Positions 1-5,138 of a stretch of 5,138 bases of DNA are shown here, one piece after another. A program made the translations under genes and the position numbers. Every line of letters begins with the position of its first letter. Within the stretch, counting starts at the first letter, position 1. The notes under the pieces were generated by a model. The model did no database searches. It saw nothing but the letters and a program-made list of their open reading frames with translations, and had not been told where the DNA came from. Source of the DNA: an uncultured Erysipelotrichaceae bacterium (GTDB taxonomy: Bacteria > Bacillota_I > Bacilli_A > Erysipelotrichales > Erysipelotrichaceae); the NCBI GenBank assembly GCA_902796465.1, contig CADBPK010000115.1, positions 1 to 5,138 of the forward strand, in the 5' to 3' direction.

Positions 1-784
1 AGTTGGAGCCTGCCACATCATATTTGAAGAAATAGATGATAAAGTTTGAAGTGATATACAAAGCACAGTTGATCAGGATGATCGTCAGTACAGTTACCAT
101 AGCCTGGTCATTATGGAACAGGGACTGGAACATCTCGCGGACAGAAGTTGTTTTCATAGATCCTTCTGAAGGTTTTTCCTTGATCGTCATGCACAGGACA
201 ACTTCCGTTACGACAAAGATGACAGATACGATCAGCGCAAACCAGCGGAAACCGGTTCTTTCGACACCGCCTCCGAGCATCTTGACTGCCATGACCGTTC
301 CGACAGTGATCAGGGCATTGCCGACACCGGCGCATGTCCTACCTACAACAGAAAGACTTTCACGGTCGGCCGGTGTATCCGTTACAGCCGGGATCATGGA
401 CCAGTACGGAATATCCATCATTGTATAGGTTACGCCCCAGAGAATGTAGATGACAGAGAAGTAGACCATCAGGCCGGTCCCCTGCAGATTCGGAGCGCTG
501 AAAAGAGCGAACAGGACAAAGGCATTCAGGACAGTTCCGGAGAACAGCCAGGGTCTGAATTTGCCCCAGCGTGATTTTGTCTTGGCAACCAGGACACCCA
601 TAAACGGATCATTTGCGGCATCAAATACACGCGCAAGCATCAGGATCAAACCGACAAATGTTGCGGATAAGTGCAGGATATCCTGATAGTAATACATGAC
701 ATAGCTGGCTGATAAGGCATACACCATGTCTTTGCCGATGGCTCCGAGACCATAGGCCGCGGTCTGTTTTTTTGAAAACTTCAT
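1..784 (-). CDS. GPH-family (MelB-like) sugar:cation symporter, N-terminal part, cut by left edge
   Basis: Major-facilitator-type inner-membrane carrier of the glycoside-pentoside-hexuronide:cation symporter family; it would import an intact glycoside with Na+ or H+. Only 261 residues, about the first half, lie in the window. It starts MKFSKKQTAAYGLGAIGKD and has several hydrophobic helices. The family signature ARVFDAANDPFMG is at residues 51-63, followed by a basic loop SRWGKFRPWL at 71-80. From memory of MelB numbering, cation-site residues D55, N58, D59 and T121 and sugar-site residues K18, D19, D124, W128 and R149 are all present at identical positions. A second signature, MMDIPYWSM, is at 122-130. 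The start lies 5 bases after the hydrolase stop, so the gene is the third of the operon. Family assignment is firm. Substrate is inferred from neighbours as a small beta-glycoside, possibly a galactoside; UidB-like glucuronide transport is the alternative. Confidence 0.93.
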   Translation of the reverse strand, partial: MKFSKKQTAAYGLGAIGKDMVYALSASYVMYYYQDILHLSATFVGLILMLARVFDAANDPFMGVLVAKTKSRWGKFRPWLFSGTVLNAFVLFALFSAPNLQGTGLMVYFSVIYILWGVTYTMMDIPYWSMIPAVTDTPADRESLSVVGRTCAGVGNALITVGTVMAVKMLGGGVERTGFRWFALIVSVIFVVTEVVLCMTIKEKPSEGSMKTTSVREMFQSLFHNDQAMVTVLTIILINCALYITSNFIIYFFKYDVAGSN

Positions 785-789
785 GATTG

Positions 790-3141
790 TTATCTGCTCC
801 CTTCAATATTGAAACGGATGACTGCCGGTTCAAGCCCTTCACACCGCAGTGTAAGGACTGCCTCTCCGGTTTCTCCAAGTGTACGGATATAGGTCCCCGT
901 CATACCGCCTTCACAAGTGACGATATGCGGTCCGACAATTTCTGCAGGTCCTTCGCATATGATCTCGACCGGGACCTGAGCGTAGCTGGCAATATTGCCC
1001 CATGCATCCTCAATGCGGATGCGTACAGCAGCCATATCATATGTCTTTCCTTCGCGGAGTTCTGTATGGCTGGCCTGTGCTTTCAGACTGAGCTGTGTGT
1101 TTGGTGTTTTTGTAACGGATTTTACGCATTTGCCGTCTTTTACTGCGTCAAATCTCCATTCTGTGGCATCCCCGCCCCAGCTTCCGACGTATTTGCCGTA
1201 AAGCGCAACGCCTTCTTCATATTTCATTTTATAGTGCAGCATGCACCAGGCAAGCTTGGCTTTGTATACTGCCGGCATATCCGCCAGACCATAACTCGCC
1301 GCCGCATGCAGGCATTCATGGATCAGGTCAGCCTGCTTTTCCGGAAAATTCTCTTTTGTCCGGATCAGGTCCCCGATGAAATCATCAATAAGGACCGGTC
1401 CGTGTTTCAGTGCGGTGAATTCCTTTGAGCGGAAGGAAGCGACATAATCGTTATTCTTATACAGCCTGACTTCGTCCGCGTTCGTAAATGCGTACACAGC
1501 GTCAATATGACCGCCGGCATAATCACCGATATCCATCGGCGAACCGACTTCCAGCACCGGCACATCGTCGTTCTGGCTGGCATATACGGATGCGGCGGGT
1601 TTCGGATTCCGGAAGGAATCCATGACACCGTGATAGCAGATCCTGTCACCGGAGCCGAAATCCTTGTGTGTCGCGTAATCGAACATGCACCACTGGATGG
1701 CACCGATATGATCACCGTCCTGTTTCGCGTCATTCAGGACCCTGGCATGACGGAGGGCATGTTCCTGCCGCTTTGACCAGGGATCCCATGACTTTGTCGG
1801 AAACATGTGACCGTTTGCCTCACTGATCAGCAGAGGTTTGTCAGTTTCCTTCATGACATCCTTTTTCTTTTTGACACCCGGATTTTTCCCGGAATGGGAG
1901 AAATCATTGTAGCTGTAAATATCTTCTTTCAGACTGCTTTTTTCCAGATAGCGGACACCGGAAGTCGGACGTGTGGGATCCAGACGGTGCGCAACTTCGT
2001 TAGTCATTTGATAGAAGGCATCATCATCTGTGGATTCATTGATCCGCACGCCCCAGATCACGATGGACGGATGATTTCTGTATTCCAGGACCATTTCCTT
2101 CGTGTTTTCAACAGCCTGGCGCTTCCATTCATAATCACCGATATGCTGCCAGCCGGGGATCTCCGTAAATACCAGAAGACCGAGTCTGTCACAGGCGTCA
2201 ATGAAAGCGTGGCTCTGGGGATAATGGGAAGTACGCACGGTATTGACATGCAGTTCTTCCTTCAGGATCCTTGCATCCTCAACCTGCAGGGCATCCGGTA
2301 CGGCATATCCGACGTAAGGCCAGGACTGATGCCGGTTCAGACCGATGATGAAATAGGGCTCTCCGTTCAGCAGGAACTGATCTCCCTTCACTTCCGCGGT
2401 GCGGAATCCGACTTTGTTTTCCAGAATATCGACAGGCTGCCCGTTCTTCAGGATCTCCACTGTACAGTCATACAGATGCGGATGTTCCGGACTCCATGCC
2501 CGGACATCAAGTCCCTCGATCCGGCATGTTTTGGAAGCCGCAGGATATTCTTCCGTGATGCAGATATCTTCATCTTTCAGAACGATCCGCAGCGTTTCAT
2601 TTGTCAGAGGTCCGTCACATTTCACGTCCGCGCAGAGGGTATGCAGGTCCGGCGTATACAGAAATACATCTTTCAGATATACATCATTCCGGAAATCAAG
2701 ATATACATCCCGGTAAATGCCGCCGTATGTCAGATAATCGACCACGAAGCCGAACGGCGGTATTTCCGGATTTTCCGTAGTATCCAGTTTTACCGTGATC
2801 ACATTTTCCGCGTCATACCGGATCAGAGCAGTCACTTCACAGCGGAATCCCGTATATCCGTTTCTGTGTTCCATGATCTTTTCGCCGTTCCAGTAAACGA
2901 CTGCGATATGCGCGCATCCGTCGAAGCAGAGAAAGACCCTTTTCCCTTTCTCTTCTTCCGGAATCGTTACGGTTTTCTGATAGCCGCAGATACCCTGGTA
3001 ATCCCGGGAATCGATGTAATGCAGCGGAACTTCCTTTACGGTATGGGGTATCCTGACGGAAGTGCCTCCGTCAAATCCGTTTGTCATATCATCGTTCCAT
3101 ACTGCTTCAAACTGCCAGCCGTCGTTGATATATTGTCTCAT
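790..3141 (-). CDS. Glycoside hydrolase family 2 enzyme (beta-galactosidase-like, cytosolic)
   Basis: A 783-residue retaining beta-glycosidase that would cleave a terminal beta-linked sugar from a glycoside brought in by the adjacent symporter. There is no signal peptide, so it acts in the cytoplasm. Domain order is typical of GH2: N-terminal jelly-roll sugar-binding domain (about 1-150, with FDGCAHIAVVYWNG at 73-86), an immunoglobulin-like domain (about 155-250), then the TIM barrel (about 250-525). The barrel has NRH at 269-271, RTSHYP at 303-308, the acid/base Glu369 in WGVRINES and the probable nucleophile Glu441 in LISEANGHM. Residues 540-783 form a long tail with a helical insert (about 585-650) and a final beta-rich domain. 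At the place where beta-glucuronidases have N-x-K the protein reads CYH, arguing against glucuronidase. The start overlaps the tetR stop as ATGA and has an AAAGGA site 8 bases upstream. GH2 is certain; substrate is not. Confidence 0.95.
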   Translation of the reverse strand: MRQYINDGWQFEAVWNDDMTNGFDGGTSVRIPHTVKEVPLHYIDSRDYQGICGYQKTVTIPEEEKGKRVFLCFDGCAHIAVVYWNGEKIMEHRNGYTGFRCEVTALIRYDAENVITVKLDTTENPEIPPFGFVVDYLTYGGIYRDVYLDFRNDVYLKDVFLYTPDLHTLCADVKCDGPLTNETLRIVLKDEDICITEEYPAASKTCRIEGLDVRAWSPEHPHLYDCTVEILKNGQPVDILENKVGFRTAEVKGDQFLLNGEPYFIIGLNRHQSWPYVGYAVPDALQVEDARILKEELHVNTVRTSHYPQSHAFIDACDRLGLLVFTEIPGWQHIGDYEWKRQAVENTKEMVLEYRNHPSIVIWGVRINESTDDDAFYQMTNEVAHRLDPTRPTSGVRYLEKSSLKEDIYSYNDFSHSGKNPGVKKKKDVMKETDKPLLISEANGHMFPTKSWDPWSKRQEHALRHARVLNDAKQDGDHIGAIQWCMFDYATHKDFGSGDRICYHGVMDSFRNPKPAASVYASQNDDVPVLEVGSPMDIGDYAGGHIDAVYAFTNADEVRLYKNNDYVASFRSKEFTALKHGPVLIDDFIGDLIRTKENFPEKQADLIHECLHAAASYGLADMPAVYKAKLAWCMLHYKMKYEEGVALYGKYVGSWGGDATEWRFDAVKDGKCVKSVTKTPNTQLSLKAQASHTELREGKTYDMAAVRIRIEDAWGNIASYAQVPVEIICEGPAEIVGPHIVTCEGGMTGTYIRTLGETGEAVLTLRCEGLEPAVIRFNIEGSR
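797..803 (-). promoter_or_regulatory. Ribosome binding site of the symporter gene, inside the hydrolase 3' end
   Basis: Read on the minus strand the sequence is AAGGGAG, 12 bases before the ATG at 784. It lies within the last codons of the GH2 gene, upstream of that gene's TAA. The spacing is somewhat long for a Shine-Dalgarno. Its position means ribosomes finishing the hydrolase would expose or re-use it, which suggests coupled translation. Confidence 0.6.
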
Positions 3142-3734
3142 GCTTCAATTCCTTTCATAATGATCATCATCATTTCATCCAGTGCCGTTTCATACGGGAT
3201 CTTTTCTTCTTTCAGGATTCCACCGGAAAGAAAGGATTCAATACTTGCGGTAACCATGACCCGCAGTACAGGAATACTGATATTCCGGAAAACACCTGCT
3301 TCCTGCCCTTCCCGGATGATCCGGATGACCGGTTCCCAGTTGTTTTCCAGATGCTTTTTCAGCTCTTCTGCCGCCAGAGGATATTTTTCCTTCAGGCCTT
3401 CCAGCTGCCGGAAATCCAGCACGGAATATTCTTCCGGAAGTGCGATCATAACACGTTTCAGCTTCTCCGGCAGCGGAAGATCACTGCCTGTGATCTTCTG
3501 CTTTTCTTTCTGGATTTCGGAAAAACCCTTCTCCAGCATTGCCAGAAGAAGGTCTTCCTTTGATTCAAATTCATGGTAAATTGTTTTCTTTGCAATATGC
3601 ATTTCACCGGCAATATCCTGCATGGTGAATTTCAGCCCGCTGTCTGCGAACAATGCGATTGCAGTCTGAATAATTCTTTCTTTCAGTCCCATTGGAAACC
3701 AGATATCTTTCTTCGGTTTCCATTCTATCATCAT
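3138..3734 (-). CDS. TetR/AcrR-family transcriptional regulator
   Basis: A 198-residue dimeric DNA-binding regulator, normal length for TetR. The N-terminal helix RIIQTAIALFADSG (residues 20-33) leads into the helix-turn-helix FTMQDIAGEMHIAKKTIYHEF (36-56) followed by SKEDLLLAML (58-67), the classic TetR pattern. The rest (about 75-198) is an all-helical ligand-binding and dimerisation domain that names no ligand. It is the first gene of the minus-strand operon and its TGA overlaps the hydrolase ATG, so regulator and enzyme are made from one message. It most likely represses its own operon and is relieved by the substrate or a product; this is inference from context. The start at 3734 is preferred because a GGAAG lies 7 bases upstream. 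Starts at codon 2 or at Met15 (3692), which would give a more typical TetR N-terminus but lacks a good ribosome site, remain possible. Confidence 0.92.
   Translation of the reverse strand: MMIEWKPKKDIWFPMGLKERIIQTAIALFADSGLKFTMQDIAGEMHIAKKTIYHEFESKEDLLLAMLEKGFSEIQKEKQKITGSDLPLPEKLKRVMIALPEEYSVLDFRQLEGLKEKYPLAAEELKKHLENNWEPVIRIIREGQEAGVFRNISIPVLRVMVTASIESFLSGGILKEEKIPYETALDEMMMIIMKGIEA
3150..3155 (-). promoter_or_regulatory. Ribosome binding site of the GH2 gene
   Basis: On the minus strand this reads AAAGGA, 8 bases before the ATG at 3141 and within the last codons of the TetR gene. With the ATGA stop/start overlap it fixes the hydrolase start and indicates translational coupling to the regulator. 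Confidence 0.75.
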
Positions 3735-3747
3735 GTAAGCGCTTCCG
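3734..3747. promoter_or_regulatory. Palindromic operator resembling a CcpA catabolite-responsive element (cre)
   Basis: The + strand reads TGTAAGCGCTTCCG with a perfect AAGCGCTT centre. Compared with the cre consensus TGWNANCGNTNWCA it has two mismatches in either orientation; against the ideal palindrome TGTAAGCGCTTACA it matches 12 of 14. It lies at the head of the minus-strand sugar operon, covering the last base of the tetR start codon and its ribosome site. That is a sensible place for CcpA to block transcription just downstream of the promoter. Another LacI-family operator, or a TetR half-site pair, could look alike. CcpA itself is not in the window. Confidence 0.45.
3742..3746 (-). promoter_or_regulatory. 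Probable ribosome binding site of the TetR gene
   Basis: On the minus strand GGAAG lies 7 bases before the ATG at 3734. It is a modest Shine-Dalgarno and is the reason for choosing this start over Met15. It sits inside the palindromic cre-like element, so a protein bound there would cover it. Confidence 0.45.
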
Positions 3748-3757
3748 CAATAAAAAG

Positions 3758-3766
3758 TGATAAAAT
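3758..3766 (+). promoter_or_regulatory. Extended -10 promoter element for the pseudouridine synthase gene
   Basis: TGATAAAAT matches the extended -10 pattern TGNTATAAT with one mismatch. No good -35 hexamer is visible at 16-18 bases upstream, which is tolerable for an extended -10. Transcription would start around 3772-3774, essentially at the ATG at 3773. The complementary A/T run reads TATTTT on the other strand and might serve as a weak -10 for the tetR operon, but I find no convincing partner -35 there. Confidence 0.45.
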
Positions 3767-3772
3767 AGTCCC

Positions 3773-4681
3773 ATGAAATACAACGTACATGACGGACAGA
3801 TCGATATGATCATTGACCGGCACCTGGAGGGGAAAAAACCGGATGATTTTCTGAAAGAATACCTGGTTCCGGATAAGACAGCAAACCGATATCTGCGCAG
3901 CGGACGGTTCCTGATCAATTCCCTACCCTGCCGGGATCTCAGCGCACCGCTGAAAACAGATGATATGCTTACGGTCGTTTTTGAGCCCGAGGGAATCGAC
4001 TGGGCGCCTGCGCCGGAAGAGGCATCAGTGGTTTATGAAGATGCCTTTGTATATATTGTCAATAAGCCGGCCGGCATCATCATTCACAGCGACAAGGATG
4101 CCGCAGACTGCCTGAATGCCATGGCCGCGAGATATCAGATCAGCCGCGGGATCCACGCTCCGGTACGTCCTCTGCATCGTCTTGACAGGGAAACAGAAGG
4201 ACTGGTGATCTATTCCAAGATACCATTTTTCCAGCCCTGGCTGGACCGGCAGCTGAAAGAAAAAAGGATCCGGAGATCCTACTATGCACTGTGCCGCGGC
4301 AAATGTACTGCGGGGAAATCCTTTACGGTAAATGCGCCGATCGGGAAAGACCGCCACAGAAACGGTGTTTACCGGATCTCAAAGACCGGTAAACAGGCAG
4401 TTACTGAATGCACATGTCTCTTCTCCGAAAACGGGTACTCCCTGTTCCGCTGCGTCCTGCAGACCGGCAGGACACACCAGATCCGCGTACATCTTTCTTC
4501 CCATGGATTCCCGATCGTAAATGATCCCATTTACGGTGTCAGGGACCGGCTGATCCGGCAGATGGGATTGTGGGCGTATGAAATCGTGTATACAAGTCCC
4601 GTATCCGGAAAGAAACATAAAATCAAGGCACCGCTCAAGTTTGCAGAACAGTTTCCTGAGAACTGGCATATACTTATTTAG
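3773..4681 (+). CDS. RluA-family RNA pseudouridine synthase
   Basis: A 302-residue enzyme that isomerises uridine to pseudouridine in structured RNA, probably rRNA or tRNA; the target site cannot be read from sequence. Residues about 10-75 look like a degenerate S4-type RNA-binding domain (DFLKEYL, then GRFLIN, then LKTDDMLTV). The catalytic domain starts near 87 with VVYEDAFVYIVNKPAGIIIH. It has the motif HRLDRETEGL at 135-144 with catalytic Asp138, YYAL at 170-173, and TGRTHQIRVHLSSHGFPIVN at 231-250 followed by DPIYG. Length is normal for RluA/RluD/YlyB-type proteins. The family usually has Ser after Thr in the catalytic motif; here it is Glu142. No Shine-Dalgarno precedes the ATG, and a -10 element sits 6 bases upstream, so the message may be leaderless; Met12 (3806) is the alternative start. 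It is divergent from tetR and likely co-transcribed with the next gene. Confidence 0.95.
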   Translation: MKYNVHDGQIDMIIDRHLEGKKPDDFLKEYLVPDKTANRYLRSGRFLINSLPCRDLSAPLKTDDMLTVVFEPEGIDWAPAPEEASVVYEDAFVYIVNKPAGIIIHSDKDAADCLNAMAARYQISRGIHAPVRPLHRLDRETEGLVIYSKIPFFQPWLDRQLKEKRIRRSYYALCRGKCTAGKSFTVNAPIGKDRHRNGVYRISKTGKQAVTECTCLFSENGYSLFRCVLQTGRTHQIRVHLSSHGFPIVNDPIYGVRDRLIRQMGLWAYEIVYTSPVSGKKHKIKAPLKFAEQFPENWHILI

Positions 4682-4685
4682 GAGG
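4680..4685 (+). promoter_or_regulatory. Strong ribosome binding site of the MalY/PatB-like gene
   Basis: AGGAGG, a full Shine-Dalgarno match, stands 8 bases before the ATG at 4694. It overlaps the last two bases of the pseudouridine synthase TAG stop. This fixes the downstream start and leaves no room for a promoter or terminator between the two genes, apart from sequence inside the upstream coding region. Confidence 0.9.
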
Positions 4686-4693
4686 ACAAGACT

Positions 4694-5138
4694 ATGAAAT
4701 ATGATTTCACATCCATTATTGACCGTATCGGAAAAGATGCCATGGCTGTAGACCTGCCGGCAAATGATCCGAAATACAATATTAAAGAAGGATACGACAT
4801 TATCCCGATGTGGGTTGCGGATATGAACTTTGCGACAGCGCCTTCCATCGTTGAAAGCGTACAGAAGCGTCTGGAACATCCGGCCTACGGCTATTTCGGA
4901 CCGAGAGATGAATACTATGATTCCATTATCCGCTGGCACGAAAACAGAAACGGAGTGCACGGGATGGAAAAGAAACATATCGGATATGAGAACGGCGTGC
5001 TTGGCGGTGTTATTTCCGCAATGAATGTGCTTTGTTCCAAAGGCGACAATGTTCTCGTTCATTCACCGACATATATCGGCTTCACCTTCTCACTTGAAGA
5101 CAACGGCTATCATATTATCCACAGCCCGCTGTACAAGG
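4694..5138 (+). CDS. MalY/PatB-type PLP-dependent C-S lyase / aminotransferase, N-terminal part, cut by right edge
   Basis: The first 148 residues of a fold-type I pyridoxal-phosphate enzyme of the MalY/PatB subgroup. Members cleave cystathionine or cysteine conjugates (beta C-S lyase) or act as class I/II aminotransferases. Visible motifs are the N-terminal MKYDFTSIIDRIGKDAMAVD, the subgroup hallmark IPMWVADMNFATAP (37-50), YGYFGPRDEYYDSIIRW (65-81), GVLGGVISAM (101-110) at the cofactor-phosphate loop, and GDNVLVHSPTYIGF (117-130). The PLP-binding lysine and the C-terminal domain lie beyond the window, so catalytic competence cannot be checked. The start is fixed by AGGAGG 8 bases upstream. 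It follows the pseudouridine synthase with 12 bases between stop and start and is probably in the same message. No functional link between RNA modification and sulfur amino-acid metabolism is evident. Regulation as in E. coli MalY (maltose regulon) should not be assumed. Confidence 0.93.
   Translation, partial: MKYDFTSIIDRIGKDAMAVDLPANDPKYNIKEGYDIIPMWVADMNFATAPSIVESVQKRLEHPAYGYFGPRDEYYDSIIRWHENRNGVHGMEKKHIGYENGVLGGVISAMNVLCSKGDNVLVHSPTYIGFTFSLEDNGYHIIHSPLYK

Noticed and set aside
787..1428. A 213-codon open frame on the + strand opposite the hydrolase 3' end
   Set aside because: No recognisable domain, no ribosome site, and it lies wholly antisense to the well-supported GH2 coding region.
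790..3141. Naming the hydrolase uidA/gusA beta-glucuronidase
   Set aside because: Gene order fits, but the N-x-K signature is absent by eye alignment. The NPK at residues 512-514 aligns with the later KPK of the E. coli RKPK stretch, not with the functional NKK, so it does not count as the signature.
1807..3579. A 590-codon open frame on the + strand, antisense to the hydrolase and TetR genes
   Set aside because: Across the hydrolase it is codon-aligned with the real gene on the opposite strand, where only TTA, CTA and TCA sense codons would create stops; these look rare here. Its translation is Phe/Ile/Cys-rich without a recognisable domain, while both minus-strand products are clear family members.
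3690..3692. Met15 of the TetR protein as the true start
   Set aside because: It gives a neat TetR N-terminus (MGLKERII), but no good ribosome site stands upstream, whereas GGAAG stands 7 bases before 3734. Kept only as an alternative.
3773..4708. Nearly identical gene starts of the two + strand genes (ATGAAATAC and ATGAAATAT)
   Set aside because: MKY is a common start and the similarity ends after four codons; no repeat or duplication is indicated.
4379..5062. A 227-codon open frame on the minus strand opposite the synthase and lyase genes
   Set aside because: It spans the junction of two convincing + strand genes, including the AGGAGG site, and shows no domain of its own.
1..5138. Search for mobile elements, CRISPR repeats, tRNA genes, riboswitches, strong terminators or a hidden novel system
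   Set aside because: Coding sequence fills almost the whole window, no direct or terminal inverted repeats of useful length were seen, no hairpin followed by a T-run stands at a gene end, and all five products belong to known families.

Overview
The window carries five protein-coding genes in two back-to-back units and looks like chromosomal sequence from a low-G+C-phylum (Firmicutes/Bacillota) gut-type bacterium. By eye the base composition is near half G+C. The MalY/PatB-like protein, the RluA-type enzyme and the sugar locus all read like Erysipelotrichaceae or a neighbouring Bacillota family. That placement is inferred from remembered protein resemblance and was not computed.

Minus-strand unit (3734 down to 1): a TetR-family regulator, a cytosolic glycoside hydrolase family 2 (GH2) enzyme, and the first 261 residues of a GPH-family (MelB-like) sugar:cation symporter that runs off the left edge. 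The genes are packed as one operon. The regulator's TGA and the hydrolase's ATG overlap in ATGA, and only 5 bases separate the hydrolase stop from the symporter start. The logic is that of a small glycoside-use cassette: the symporter imports an intact glycoside, the GH2 enzyme cleaves it in the cytoplasm, and the TetR protein controls the operon. The gene set and order match the E. coli uidR-uidA-uidB (glucuronide) locus. However, the hydrolase lacks the N-x-K glucuronate signature of beta-glucuronidases, and the symporter carries the MelB-type sugar and Na+ residues at the same residue numbers. A galactoside or a related neutral glycoside is therefore the better guess.

Shared intergenic region (3735-3772, 38 bases): it holds a palindromic core, TGTAAGCGCTTCCG, close to a CcpA catabolite-responsive element (cre). 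This covers the regulator's Shine-Dalgarno and start codon. In the other direction there is an extended -10 element so close to the next ATG that the mRNA may be leaderless.

Plus-strand unit (3773 to 5138): a complete RluA-family RNA pseudouridine synthase, then the first 148 residues of a MalY/PatB-type PLP C-S lyase/aminotransferase cut by the right edge. The lyase's strong AGGAGG ribosome binding site overlaps the synthase stop codon, so the two are probably co-transcribed.

There is no gene-free stretch over 300 bases. I saw no tRNA, rRNA, CRISPR array, insertion sequence or convincing terminator. I found no clearly novel defence or mobile system. The points most worth a second look are the gus-like cassette with non-glucuronidase enzyme features, the putative cre over the operon head, and the possible leaderless start.
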